This document shows positions 41,485 through 50,723 of a DNA stretch of 64,000 bases, in pieces. The notes under the pieces were generated by a model. That model did no database searches, was not told the DNA's origin, and worked only from the letters and a program-made list of their open reading frames with translations. Both the position numbers and the translations under genes were made by a program. Source of the stretch: Ruminiclostridium hungatei (GTDB lineage Bacteria; Bacillota; Clostridia; Acetivibrionales; DSM-1351); NCBI RefSeq assembly GCF_002051585.1, contig NZ_MZGX01000002.1, forward strand, positions 1 to 64,000, given 5' to 3'. How positions within the stretch are numbered: the first letter of the stretch is position 1; every line of letters starts with the position of its first letter.

Positions 41485-44083
41485 GCTTTTAGCACCGGCG
41501 GGAAATTATGATGCATTCCTGGCAGCAGTGGAAAATGGTGCAGATGCGGTGTATATGGGAGGAAAGCTTTTCAATGCCCGGCAGTATGCCGGAAACTTTG
41601 AGGATGAAGAACTGTGCAAGGCGCTGGATTATGCACATGTGAGAGGTGTGAAGATATTTCTTGCCTTGAACACTCTGATTTTGGAGGATGAAATGCAGCA
41701 GGCGGTGGAGTATGCGGCAAAGTGCTGGGAGATGGGTGTTGATGCTCTCATATTGCAGGACCTGGGACTGGCCTCCAACCTGAAAAAGCTGATTCCGGCG
41801 GTTCAAATTCATGCAAGTACCCAGATGACCACCTACGATACTGACGGGGTGAGGGCACTTGAAAGAATGGGCTTTGAAAGAGCGGTGCTGGCCAGGGAGC
41901 TTTCGCTTCACGAAATAAGGGAGATATGCAATAATACCGGACTTGACATAGAAGTTTTCATTCATGGTGCTTTATGCATAAGCTATTCCGGGCAATGCCT
42001 CATGAGCAGTCTCATAGGCGGCAGGAGCGGAAACCGGGGCAGATGTGCACAACCCTGCAGGATGTATTATTCGGCGGCAAGGGATGGAAAAAGTATAAAA
42101 AGCGGGTATTTGCTAAGCCCCAAGGATATATGCTATATTGACCATCTGGGAGAATTGATTGAAGCCGGTGTCAATTCCTTTAAGATAGAAGGCAGGATGA
42201 AAAATCCGGAATATGTGGCGACAGTGGTGGGTGTCTACAGGAAATATCTGAACCTGCTGGAACAGGAGGGTGCAAAGGCCGGCAGCCGGTCTTCCGTTCA
42301 GGTGGCCGGCGCTGACAGGCACCGGCTCCTCCAGAGCTTTAACAGGGGAGGATTTTCGCAAGGGTATCTCAAGGGAAAGACCGGGCCTGAAATGATGGCC
42401 TATGAAAAGCCGAAGAACTGGGGAACCTTTCTGGGAACAGTGCTTGCAGGAGATAAAAATTCGGATTCAGTTAAGATAAAGCTGGAAAATACATTGGGAA
42501 ATGGTGACGGCATAGAAATCTGGTCCGGGAAATCCTTTGAGGAAAGTCCCGGAGGAATTATTACAAAAATAGTGCAGGACGGCGGAAAGCTGGTCAAGCG
42601 CGCCAATCCCGGAGATACGGTATGGGTTTCGGTAATCAGGGGAAATATCCAAAGAGGGAGCAGGGTTTACAAGACCTCAGACCGGGAAATGCTTGACCAG
42701 GCGGCTGAAACCTATTCCAGACCCTCCAGGAAGGCAGAGGTGAAGGCCCGCTTTCAGATGAAGGCAGGTGAGCTGCCGGTGTTGACCCTGGAGGACTTTG
42801 AAGGTAATTCTGTGCGGGCCGAAGGGGCGGTTATTCCTGAGAAGGCCGTAAATAAGCCGCTTTCTCAGGAGAGAGTTTCGGAGCAGCTCAAAAAGACAGG
42901 TTCCACACCCTTTAAAATAATCGAGCTGGATATGGATATGGACAGCCATATTGTAGTGCCAATAAGTGAGTTGAACAATATCAGGAGAAAAGCGGCGGGG
43001 CTTCTGGAAGAAAAGCGCGCGGCGGCCTTCAGGAGGCAGAGCCCTTTGCGGCATGATCCTGCATATTTCCCGGGAAATATACAGGAAAGCCTTGGAAATA
43101 GTCAGGAAAATCCAAAAAGTGCAGAAGGAGCACCGGCAGGCTGGAAAATAAACTGTGAATCCCTGAAGGGCAGTTCCATGGGAGTGGAAATAAAACGGAA
43201 AGGTTTGCGGACAGGGAGAGAAATAAAGCTTTCGGCTATGCTCTACAGCTTTGATAGCGACCTGGAGTTTGGAGAAATCAATGCCCACAGGCTCTACATT
43301 CCATTTAATGCCCTGCTGGATCAGAACACCGCTGAAAAAATAAAAACCGGCTGCTCCGGAAAAGAGATATTTGCATACATTCCGGCCATTACAAAAGGGA
43401 AGCAATCTGAAATCCTTGACAGAAATATTGTGAAGGTAAACAATATGGTCCAGGGGTTCCTGGCGGGAAATATGGGAACTGCCCAAAGGCTGAGGAGGCT
43501 GCTGGGTGATGATGCAAAGCTTGCGGGCGACTATTCTCTTAACCTGCTGAACGGCTCTGCACTGAATTATTTAAAAAGCCAGGGTTTTACCGGGGCTGCA
43601 TTATCCTATGAGCTTAACCTGAAACAGTTGGAGGTCATGGATTATCCAGCAGAGTTTGAGGCTGAGCTGGGTGTATACGGCAGAATACCGGTAATGACCA
43701 GCGAGTATTGCCCTGTTGGAGGAAGCATTGCCGGAGCTGCCCCACATAAGTGCAAAGGTGAGTGCAAAAGCGGGGTTTTTCATTTAAAGGACAGAAAGAA
43801 TGCAGCATTTCCGGTGGTATGTGACTGTGTTGATTGCCGGAGCACCGTTTTTAATTCTGATATGCTGTTTGCTCCAGAGCTGGTGTCTGATATATGCAAA
43901 ACAGGCTTGGAGTATATGAGATTGAGTTTTGTTGATGAGAGCAGCGAGGAGATTTATGATACGGTCAACTTATACAGGAATCTGATGAAAGGCGGAAAAA
44001 CTTTGCACGGACATGAGAAGTCAATAATTGAGAATACCAGGGAGAAGGGCATAACCAGAGGACACCTGCAAAGAGGAGTCTAG
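41468..44083 (+). CDS. Peptidase U32 family protein with DUF3656 (RlhA/TrhP type)
   Basis: 871 residues. The N-terminal U32 TIM barrel (1-270) contains LLAPAGNYDAFLAAVENGADAVYMGG and the Cys-rich signature GALCISYSGQCLMSSLIGGRSGNRG. DUF3656 follows (about 370-490), and a C-terminal U32-like half has further cysteines (CDCVDCR). Related proteins (RlhA, TrhP) hydroxylate RNA bases and probably bind an iron-sulfur cluster, so the old peptidase label is doubtful. ATG 41468 chosen because the family start KKIELLAPAGN follows directly. An 11-residue-longer frame has no support. Confidence 0.85.
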   Translation: MTKKIELLAPAGNYDAFLAAVENGADAVYMGGKLFNARQYAGNFEDEELCKALDYAHVRGVKIFLALNTLILEDEMQQAVEYAAKCWEMGVDALILQDLGLASNLKKLIPAVQIHASTQMTTYDTDGVRALERMGFERAVLARELSLHEIREICNNTGLDIEVFIHGALCISYSGQCLMSSLIGGRSGNRGRCAQPCRMYYSAARDGKSIKSGYLLSPKDICYIDHLGELIEAGVNSFKIEGRMKNPEYVATVVGVYRKYLNLLEQEGAKAGSRSSVQVAGADRHRLLQSFNRGGFSQGYLKGKTGPEMMAYEKPKNWGTFLGTVLAGDKNSDSVKIKLENTLGNGDGIEIWSGKSFEESPGGIITKIVQDGGKLVKRANPGDTVWVSVIRGNIQRGSRVYKTSDREMLDQAAETYSRPSRKAEVKARFQMKAGELPVLTLEDFEGNSVRAEGAVIPEKAVNKPLSQERVSEQLKKTGSTPFKIIELDMDMDSHIVVPISELNNIRRKAAGLLEEKRAAAFRRQSPLRHDPAYFPGNIQESLGNSQENPKSAEGAPAGWKINCESLKGSSMGVEIKRKGLRTGREIKLSAMLYSFDSDLEFGEINAHRLYIPFNALLDQNTAEKIKTGCSGKEIFAYIPAITKGKQSEILDRNIVKVNNMVQGFLAGNMGTAQRLRRLLGDDAKLAGDYSLNLLNGSALNYLKSQGFTGAALSYELNLKQLEVMDYPAEFEAELGVYGRIPVMTSEYCPVGGSIAGAAPHKCKGECKSGVFHLKDRKNAAFPVVCDCVDCRSTVFNSDMLFAPELVSDICKTGLEYMRLSFVDESSEEIYDTVNLYRNLMKGGKTLHGHEKSIIENTREKGITRGHLQRGV

Positions 44084-44125
44084 AAACAGTTTGGAGGGCT
44101 GCTGTTTTTAAAAGAAGGAGAGGTT

Positions 44126-44698
44126 ATGGCTATTTGCAGGATAGAGGTTAATAGGATAGAGGTTAATAGGATGGAGGTTAATATGATAGAGGTTAATATG
44201 ATAGAGATTTTTGTTGAGGTGTGCAGGCAGGATGCCGTACTGCCGAGATATGCCAATCCGGGAGATTCGGGAATGGATGTCTATGCGGCAGAAGAGGCAG
44301 TTGTTGCCCCGGGTGAGACAGTGGTTGTACCTACAGGTCTGAAGCTGGCGATACCGGAAGGCTATGAAATACAGGTGAGGCCAAGAAGCGGTCTGTCCCT
44401 GAAAACTCCAATCCGGATACCAAATTCACCGGGCACAATAGACAGCGGCTACAGGGATGAATTAGGAATTATTGTAAATAATAATTCTCAGGCGGGCTTG
44501 TGCAAGGAAGGCCAGGAGCCGTACACACTGGAGGAAAAAGGTAACGGTAACGGAACTTATATTATCAGAAAAGGTGACAGGCTTGCTCAGATAGTTTTGC
44601 AGCAGGTTCCCAGAATGGTGCTTACCAGGGTGGAATCCGTAGGAGATATTGGCAGCAACAGGGGCGGGGGCTTCGGTTCCACAGGCATAACCGGTTGA
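44126..44698 (+). CDS. dut: dUTP diphosphatase with repeat-coded N-terminal extension
   Basis: Hydrolyses dUTP to dUMP, limiting uracil in DNA. Core motifs: GDSGMDVYA, RPRSGLSLK, GTIDSGYRDELG, GDRLAQIVL and the C-terminal RGGGFGSTG arm. From ATG 44126 the protein is 190 residues; the family core begins at MIEIFVEV, ATG 44198. The 24 residues between come from a tandem 15-nt repeat (44138-44197). Both ATGs, and another at 44183, have GAGG-type sites at good distance, so the true start is uncertain. The 3' end overlaps the presumed hflX start by 4 nt. Confidence 0.9.
   Translation: MAICRIEVNRIEVNRMEVNMIEVNMIEIFVEVCRQDAVLPRYANPGDSGMDVYAAEEAVVAPGETVVVPTGLKLAIPEGYEIQVRPRSGLSLKTPIRIPNSPGTIDSGYRDELGIIVNNNSQAGLCKEGQEPYTLEEKGNGNGTYIIRKGDRLAQIVLQQVPRMVLTRVESVGDIGSNRGGGFGSTGITG
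44138..44197 (+). repeat. Tandem 15-nt repeat at the dut start, four copies plus a degenerate fifth
   Basis: Units at 44138, 44153, 44168 and 44183 (two exact AGGATAGAGGTTAAT, then variants with one and two changes), with a degenerate fifth at 44198-44212. Each is five codons (R/M-I/M-E-V-N), so copy-number change keeps frame. Each also carries a GAGG, and the last units carry ATG, so the array is a row of ribosome binding sites and starts. Confidence 0.85.
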
Positions 44699-46503
44699 AG
44701 GAAGGTGATATTATTAAAATAAACGGAAATATACAATCAGTAAAAGAAAGACTGCTCAATGAGCTGGAGGAGCTTTACGACAAAAAATTTAGTTCACAGG
44801 AGCTGCTGCCTGTTGAATTGGCTCAAACCATAGCTGCAATATCCCATGAAATAAACAGGGAAATTTCCGTCCTCATAAACAGGAGGGGCACAGTAGTTGA
44901 TATAAGCATAGGAGACAGCGGTACTGTCTCATTACCTCAGTTGGACAGCAGAAGAGGTAAGTCCAGGCTGTCTGCCATCAGATGTATCCATACACATCCC
45001 GGGGGAAATGGAATGCTCTCTCAGGTTGACATAAGTACACTTCAGAAGCTCAGGCTTGACGCCATGCTGGCCATAGGCATAAAGGAAGGACAGCCCGCAG
45101 ACATTTATGCAGGCTGCCTGTCCATGGACCGTGAGGCTGAGGTGTATGGGCCGTTTACACTGGGAGAGGCCAGGCTGAATTACCTGTACAGGATTATTGA
45201 AGAGCTGGATGCCTCCGCCAAGGAAGATATCTATGAAAATGAGGAAGAGGCGGAAAAGGCAATTCTTGTAGGCCTGGAAACGGGACACAGCAGGTTGGAA
45301 AATGTATCCCTGAGAGATGCGGAGGACTCACTTGACGAACTTATGGAGCTTGCCGGGACTGCCGGAGCCATAGTGCTTGACAAGGTGCTGCAGCGCAAGC
45401 AGTCTCAGGACTCGGCCTTTTATGTGGGAAAGGGAAAAATAGAAGAGCTGTCCCTGCTGTGCCAGGCACGGGACGTTCAACTGCTGATCTTCGATGATGA
45501 ACTCTCGGGAGCCCAGATCAGAAATATAGAGGAGGCAACGGGTGTCCGTGTGGTGGATAGGACCACACTCATACTGGACATATTTGCCCAGCGGGCAATA
45601 TCAAAGGAGGGCAAGCTGCAGGTGGAGCTGGCCCAGCTTAAATACAAGCTTCCAAGGCTTATGGGCCTGGGAACCCAGCTTTCCAGGCTTGGGGGAGGTA
45701 TCGGCACACGTGGCCCCGGAGAGAAAAAGCTGGAGGTTGACAGGCGGCATATCCGCAGGAGGATAACAAACCTGGAGAGGGAATTGGAGCAGCTTGGGAA
45801 GAGAAGGGACTTTCTTCGGAGCACCAGATCCAAAAACAATGTTCCGGTCATTGCCATAGTAGGTTATACAAATGCGGGAAAATCAACCCTTATGAATAAG
45901 CTTTGCGGTTCGTCCGTTTTTGTGGAGAACAAGCTGTTTGCAACCCTTGACCCATCAGCCCGGAAGCTGATGCTGGCGGATGGAAGAGAAGCCGTGCTCG
46001 TAGACACCGTAGGCTTCATACGAAAACTCCCCCATGATCTCATTGAGGCCTTTAAATCAACGCTGGAGGAAGCTGTCCATGCCGACATGCTGCTCCATGT
46101 GGTGGATGCCTCCAACGAAAATGCGGCCATGCAGATAAGTGTTGTTGAAGGGCTGCTGGAGGACCTGGGGGCAGCTTCGAAAAATACCATACTTGTCCTT
46201 AACAAACAGGATTTGTCGGCCTCCGGGGGAAGAATAAACCCCATGGGGTATTCTTCCGTATGTGAAATATCTGCGGTAACCGGATATGGAATTGACCTGC
46301 TGCTTGAAAAAATCACCGAGGGCTTCAAGGAGAAGCTCAAGGAAATAAAATTGCTTATACCATATAATGAAGGCTGGGTAATGCCGTATATCTATAAATA
46401 CGGGCAGACCATAACCCAGGAGTATCTGGAGGACGGCATAAGTGTTCAGGCACTGGTGAAAATAGACAAGATTAGCAAACTTGAAGAATTTATTCTTGTA
46501 TAA
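44695..46503 (+). CDS. hflX: GTPase HflX with N-terminal JAMM/RadC-like domain
   Basis: 602 residues, about 180 longer than Escherichia coli HflX. Residues 1-200 include a JAMM-type metal motif HTHPGGNGMLSQVD (His99, His101, Ser109, Asp112), with Glu56 as possible fourth site. The HflX nucleotide-independent domain and coiled coil follow, then the G domain with GYTNAGKST, DTVGFI and NKQD, and a C-terminal domain. HflX splits stalled 70S ribosomes. The TTG at 44695 lacks a ribosome binding site; AAGGAAGGTG (44698-44707) would suit an ATT at 44713, where the family N-terminus (IKINGNI) begins, so the start is unsettled. Confidence 0.88.
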   Translation: MKEGDIIKINGNIQSVKERLLNELEELYDKKFSSQELLPVELAQTIAAISHEINREISVLINRRGTVVDISIGDSGTVSLPQLDSRRGKSRLSAIRCIHTHPGGNGMLSQVDISTLQKLRLDAMLAIGIKEGQPADIYAGCLSMDREAEVYGPFTLGEARLNYLYRIIEELDASAKEDIYENEEEAEKAILVGLETGHSRLENVSLRDAEDSLDELMELAGTAGAIVLDKVLQRKQSQDSAFYVGKGKIEELSLLCQARDVQLLIFDDELSGAQIRNIEEATGVRVVDRTTLILDIFAQRAISKEGKLQVELAQLKYKLPRLMGLGTQLSRLGGGIGTRGPGEKKLEVDRRHIRRRITNLERELEQLGKRRDFLRSTRSKNNVPVIAIVGYTNAGKSTLMNKLCGSSVFVENKLFATLDPSARKLMLADGREAVLVDTVGFIRKLPHDLIEAFKSTLEEAVHADMLLHVVDASNENAAMQISVVEGLLEDLGAASKNTILVLNKQDLSASGGRINPMGYSSVCEISAVTGYGIDLLLEKITEGFKEKLKEIKLLIPYNEGWVMPYIYKYGQTITQEYLEDGISVQALVKIDKISKLEEFILV

Positions 46504-46663
46504 AATAGCCAAGTAAGGTATTATAATTAATATAGATGTATTAAATTCAATGCAATGGAAATAATAAGGAATAGTTAAATAATTTTCACATATCATTAGT
46601 ATAATGTTATTTAATAAATCCTTATACAACTCAAAAAAATCTATCAGGGAAGGGGTTTTGATT

Positions 46664-47098
46664 ATGCTTGTTAGAAACTGCGCAGGTGGTGTTGTCTTTT
46701 CCGGAGAGAAAGTATTTCTTCTTAAAAATGAGAAGGATGAGTGGGTACTTCCAAAAGGGGTATTAAAAAACGGTGATTATCCCGATGAGGTAGCGTTGCG
46801 AAGAGTTAGAGAAGAAACAGGAATTCAAGCTGAGATCATTTCTACTGCAGGTAATACCAATTACGAATTTTTTTCAGTAACACGTCAAAGACCGGTCTGC
46901 AATAAAATCACATGGTACATCATGAAATCCCTCGATGATAAATTTGAAATTAATAAGGACGAGAACTTTACTGATGGCGGCTATTTTACCATTGAGGAAG
47001 CGCTGCAGAAAATTACTTACAGTCAGGATAGATCCCTGATTAATTGTTCATACTCAAAATACTGTGAAGTGGAAAATTCAGATGCGGTGGGTTTTTAA
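46664..47098 (+). CDS. NUDIX hydrolase with a degenerate Nudix box
   Basis: 144 residues of the Ap4A/(d)NTP pyrophosphatase type. The box reads G-x5-D-x7-RRVREETGI: the metal-binding EE is kept, but the first Glu is Asp and the RE pair is RR, so activity may be weak or changed. LPKG and a TWYIM strand support the fold. ATG at 46664 has AGGGAAGGGG upstream. A perfect terminator follows. Regulators and tRNA/RNA-decapping enzymes share this fold, so the substrate is open. Confidence 0.82.
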   Translation: MLVRNCAGGVVFSGEKVFLLKNEKDEWVLPKGVLKNGDYPDEVALRRVREETGIQAEIISTAGNTNYEFFSVTRQRPVCNKITWYIMKSLDDKFEINKDENFTDGGYFTIEEALQKITYSQDRSLINCSYSKYCEVENSDAVGF

Positions 47099-47134
47099 GC
47101 CATCACTGCCATAAACATAATAAGCAGGCATATT

Positions 47135-47168
47135 ACAGCACTCCTATTACTCAAGGAGTGCTGTTTTT
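47135..47168 (+). terminator. Terminator after the NUDIX gene
   Basis: Perfect 11-bp stem (47135-47145 with 47154-47164) followed by T5 (counting the last stem base). Confidence 0.92.
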
Positions 47169-47330
47169 GGCTGAACTTCATTTCCTGTTCAAACTAGGGT
47201 ATAATAAAAGGGGCTTTTCCGGATATCGGCTGCCCGGAAGTAAGCAGGACTGCCGGTGTAAAGGATAAAGTGCTATGAAAACGGTTTATAAAAAGGAGCT
47301 TGCCGTAGTTTTTCGGCTGATGGAATAACG

Positions 47331-47981
47331 ATGCTATTGGAATATAAAACTGTGCTTAATACTGCTGCCACGGAATTTGAAGAAAAAAAATCCAGGTTTA
47401 TTACAAATGTCAAACCTGTAGTATCCGAGGAGGAGGCAGCGGCTTTTATAAATGAAATCAAGTCAAAATACTGGAATGCAACCCATAATGTTTATGCGTA
47501 CGTGTTAAACAGAGGCACTCCCGTGCAAAGGTTCAGCGATGACGGCGAACCCTCGGGAACAGCAGGTATGCCTGCGCTGGAAGTAATAAGGAGAATGGGA
47601 GTACAGGATGTGGCCCTGGTAGTCACGCGATATTTCGGAGGAACGCTCCTAGGTGCTTCAGGACTTATCCGGGCTTACAGCCGGGGGGCCTCGGAGGGTT
47701 TGGCAGCGGCGGAAGTCATAATCAGAAAGCTGTGCGTTAACATATTTATAATGCTTGAATATACCTTGTTCGGGAAATTGCAGAATATGCTTATGCTGAA
47801 GGGCAACATTATAAAGGACGTACAATATGGGCAGGACGTGGAATTGACAGTACTCATAGAAGATGGAAAGGAAGAGGCCTTCATTAAAGCGGTTGTTGAG
47901 AACACCAGCGGAAGGGCTGTAATCCAATGCGGAGATAAGGAGTACATAACACTTGACAGCGGCGGAAAGCTTCTGAGGTAA
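47331..47981 (+). CDS. yigZ: YigZ/IMPACT family protein (UPF0029)
   Basis: 216 residues. N-terminal UPF0029 domain with FEEKKSRFI, AYVLNRG, RFSDDGEPSGTAGMP and VVTRYFGGTLLGASGL, then a C-terminal DUF1949 ferredoxin-like domain. Homologues of eukaryotic IMPACT, thought to act on translation; molecular role in bacteria not settled. Ribosome binding site is weak. Confidence 0.9.
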   Translation: MLLEYKTVLNTAATEFEEKKSRFITNVKPVVSEEEAAAFINEIKSKYWNATHNVYAYVLNRGTPVQRFSDDGEPSGTAGMPALEVIRRMGVQDVALVVTRYFGGTLLGASGLIRAYSRGASEGLAAAEVIIRKLCVNIFIMLEYTLFGKLQNMLMLKGNIIKDVQYGQDVELTVLIEDGKEEAFIKAVVENTSGRAVIQCGDKEYITLDSGGKLLR

Positions 47982-48120
47982 TGCAGAGGTTGATTATTTG
48001 GAGAATTACTATTATAATGTTTAGGGACAAATCAAAAACTATTCATAAGGTCAATTACGATACTAATTGACTTTACAATGTTTAATATAATGCAGTGAGC
48101 ATTACATTAGGGAGGTATTT

Positions 48121-48858
48121 ATGTCAGGGCATTCAAAATGGGCCAATATCAAGCGGCAAAAGGGAGAAGCGGACGCGAAGAAGGGTAAGATATTCACAAA
48201 ACTGGGCAGAGAAATTCAGATTGCCGTCAAGGTGGGAGGAGGCGCGGACCCTAACTCCAATTCCAAGCTGAAGGATGTAATCGCCAAGTGTAAAGCTGTC
48301 AATATGCCAAATGATAATATTCAGAGAAGTATCAAAAAGGCCAGCGGTGACGGCGACAGTGACAATTATGAAGAAATAACCTATGAAGGCTATGGCCCGG
48401 GCGGAGTAGCTGTCATATGCGAGTGTACCACAGACAACAGGAACAGAACCGCAGGTGATCTGAGGCATTACTTTGACAAGTTCGGCGGCAATTTGGGCCA
48501 GAGTGGCTGTGTATCCTTTATGTTTAATAAAAAAGGTGTAATAGTCATTGAAAATGATGGGAAAATAAATGAAGACGACCTGATGATGGAAGCACTTGAG
48601 GTAGGAGCAGAGGATTTTAAGGCAGACGGTGATATTTTTGAAATACTTACTGATCCGGCGGATTTCTCAAATGTCCGTGAAGCTCTGGAAAAGAAGGGGT
48701 TTGAATTCCTGGAGGCTGAGATTTCCATGATACCCACTACTACCACAAAACTCACAGATCCCGAGCATATCAAATTTATGGACAAGCTGATAGAAAATCT
48801 CGAGGAACTGGATGATGTTTCAAACGTGTACCACAGTTGGGAGCAGGATGAGGAATAG
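48121..48858 (+). CDS. yebC: YebC/PmpR family (TACO1) protein
   Basis: 245 residues, starting SGHSKWANIKRQKGEADAKK, with GYGPGGVAVICECTTDNRNRT and a C-terminal EISMIPTTT segment; all are hallmarks of YebC. Described as a transcription regulator and, more recently, as a translation factor that relieves stalls at proline runs. GGGAGG site upstream. Followed by its own terminator (48860-48891). Confidence 0.94.
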   Translation: MSGHSKWANIKRQKGEADAKKGKIFTKLGREIQIAVKVGGGADPNSNSKLKDVIAKCKAVNMPNDNIQRSIKKASGDGDSDNYEEITYEGYGPGGVAVICECTTDNRNRTAGDLRHYFDKFGGNLGQSGCVSFMFNKKGVIVIENDGKINEDDLMMEALEVGAEDFKADGDIFEILTDPADFSNVREALEKKGFEFLEAEISMIPTTTTKLTDPEHIKFMDKLIENLEELDDVSNVYHSWEQDEE

Positions 48859-48859
48859 T

Positions 48860-48891
48860 CTCAAACCTGTATGAAATCAGGCTTGAGTTTT
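48860..48891 (+). terminator. Terminator after yebC
   Basis: 10-bp stem with one mismatch (48860-48869 with 48878-48887), then TTTT. Confidence 0.85.
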
Positions 48892-48903
48892 AAAAGGCAG
48901 AGC

Positions 48904-48932
48904 AAAAAAAGCCGGCAAAAGCCGGCTTTTTT
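48904..48932. terminator. Bidirectional terminator between yebC and the zinc-ribbon gene
   Basis: Stem 48905-48916 with 48921-48932 (GCCGGC core flanked by A and T runs), AAAA loop; works in both directions. Confidence 0.92.
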
Positions 48933-49164
48933 ATTTTTCTACGATTTCCAACCTTCCCTCGTCAACAAACTTCTGAATATTTGCAACCTTAATATCCAAG
49001 TCAGTTGCAATTTTTCCAATGGAAGACTTGGGATTCAATTTCAGGTAGCTTTTAATTTTTTTAAATTCCAGCTCGTTCCTTTGGCTGCAACTCAGGCACA
49101 AACCATCACTGGTGGTATATTGAAATGTGCACAGGCATTCTTTACATTGTTTTGCTTCGGACAT
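48931..49164 (-). CDS. Small zinc-ribbon / helix-turn-helix protein (YvyF-like)
   Basis: 77 residues. Two CxxC pairs in the first 27 residues (CKEC and CLSC) make a zinc ribbon; residues 35-77 form a MerR-like helix-turn-helix (IGKIATDLDIKVANIQKFVDEGRLE). This layout matches small flagellar-region proteins of the YvyF/TIGR03826 type, but no flagellar genes adjoin. Probably a regulator; target unknown. Confidence 0.7.
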   Translation of the reverse strand: MSEAKQCKECLCTFQYTTSDGLCLSCSQRNELEFKKIKSYLKLNPKSSIGKIATDLDIKVANIQKFVDEGRLEIVEK

Positions 49165-49199
49165 ACATCAGACCCCGAATAAATAAATTTTGTTTTGCA

Positions 49200-49460
49200 C
49201 TAATCGGAACAAACCTGATTGTTCCTGGCTTTAACCCCGGGAATTTTGTTCAGGTTTTCTTCCAGCTCCAGTATCTCCTTGTCCGAGCCGATCAATTGGA
49301 GAATAATCAGGCCCTCATTGGAACAGAAGTCTTCACCTGCATCATGGATTCCCAGCCTGGTCTTGATTATACAACCTGATTTGGTCAAGACATTCTGCAT
49401 TTCAGGGACATTTTCAATTCTGCTGTTTGTTAAAACAGTCATGACATTATAGCACGACAT
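49200..49460 (-). CDS. Small ACT-like protein (TM1266-type)
   Basis: 86 residues with a beta-alpha-beta ferredoxin/ACT pattern: VMTVLTNSRIENVPEMQNVLTKSG, a central RLGIHD strand and ELEENLNKIPGVKAR. Similar small proteins (TM1266 family) accompany iron-only hydrogenase genes in some anaerobes and are proposed regulators; no hydrogenase gene is here. ATG 49460 has AAGGAGG 6 nt upstream. In the same direction as the zinc-ribbon gene. Confidence 0.6.
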   Translation of the reverse strand: MSCYNVMTVLTNSRIENVPEMQNVLTKSGCIIKTRLGIHDAGEDFCSNEGLIILQLIGSDKEILELEENLNKIPGVKARNNQVCSD

Positions 49461-49527
49461 AAATATCCTCCTTATCAAAAGTGCTTTTATTTCCTTTTAT
49501 ATTGTGAACTGTCCAGGCACTCCTGCG

Positions 49528-50583
49528 TCACTCTTCCCTGACCTTGGGCTTTGCGTTGTCGGAAGATGGCACATCAGGATTTCTTACCTCCAGTACATCC
49601 ATGATAAATATGAATATGGGAATACCTATAATGAGTCCCCATATTCCAAGAACATGCTCTGATACTATCAGCACCACAAAGGTATAGAAGACAGGCAGCT
49701 TCGTTTTCTGTGACATGAGCTTGGGATTCAGTATATAGCTCTCAAGGGCATGCAGTATGGCAATAAGGATAAGTACGTAAACAATCATCCTGAACCCGCC
49801 GATAGTGAAGGCTATGATGGCTAAAGGAATCAGGGAAATTACAACTCCCGCTACAGGAACAAGCCCCAGCACAAATATCATGGCTCCCAGCCCCAGCACC
49901 TGGGGGAAGTTGAGAACATACAGCATTATCATGGATAATATGCTGTTTATAAAGGATATGGTTATCTGTGTCTGTATCACCTTTCCGAAGGATTGCAGAA
50001 ATTTTCTTCCGAAGAAGGACATTTCCTCATATACCACCCGTATCTTGCTGTTTTCAAAGTAGGAGGTAAATCTTACTATTCTGTTTTTCTCCAGTATGAA
50101 GAAAAGACTCAGAATGATTGCTATGAAAATATCGATTCCCCATTTGCCTATGTTTGTGATGGACTTGATAAGCCCCTCATAATTATTGGATATATAGGTT
50201 GAAATCTTAAATTCCTTGGAAAGAGAGATAATATAGTTCAGAGTGGTATTTTCATAGGTTCCGTTCAGGAAAACAATGGCCTGCTTGATAATTGCGTTTA
50301 CCTCCGACACTATCTTGGGAATATACAGGTAAAGCACATAGACAGCCAGAGTGAGGATGGCCAGGTATACCGTAATGATTATGGCCTTAAGAACCCTTGA
50401 ATTCAAATTTTTTGCACGCTTAAAAAAGAAACTTTGTGCGGTATATCCAAGATATGCAAAGATAAAGGTAAGCAGAAACATGTTAGCCATGCCTCTAAGC
50501 AGGTAAATGGCTACTCCAAAAGCAAGAAGTATCAGTATACGCCTTGGCATCTGCTTTGTGAAGATTGATTTAAAAGTCGTCAT
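49528..50583 (-). CDS. AI-2E family transporter
   Basis: 351 residues, seven or eight membrane helices of the PF01594 family, with the conserved LGLGAMIFVLGLVPVAGVVIS and a C-terminal GIWGLIIGIPIFIFIMDVLEV. Members include TqsA, Na+/H+ antiporters and sporulation protein YtvI, so the label does not settle the substrate. The C-terminal tail is acidic-basic and short. Monocistronic in appearance. Confidence 0.85.
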   Translation of the reverse strand: MTTFKSIFTKQMPRRILILLAFGVAIYLLRGMANMFLLTFIFAYLGYTAQSFFFKRAKNLNSRVLKAIIITVYLAILTLAVYVLYLYIPKIVSEVNAIIKQAIVFLNGTYENTTLNYIISLSKEFKISTYISNNYEGLIKSITNIGKWGIDIFIAIILSLFFILEKNRIVRFTSYFENSKIRVVYEEMSFFGRKFLQSFGKVIQTQITISFINSILSMIMLYVLNFPQVLGLGAMIFVLGLVPVAGVVISLIPLAIIAFTIGGFRMIVYVLILIAILHALESYILNPKLMSQKTKLPVFYTFVVLIVSEHVLGIWGLIIGIPIFIFIMDVLEVRNPDVPSSDNAKPKVREE

Positions 50584-50723
50584 AAGAACCGTTTCCTTAT
50601 TTTATTTTTTGAAGCGCAGCCCCCGTAATGTGTATGTACAGGTTGAAGCATTATTCATAAATCAATTATATAGAAATATTTGCAACTTATAAAGTATTAA
50701 TTTGTTAATTGCTTTAATTAAAT

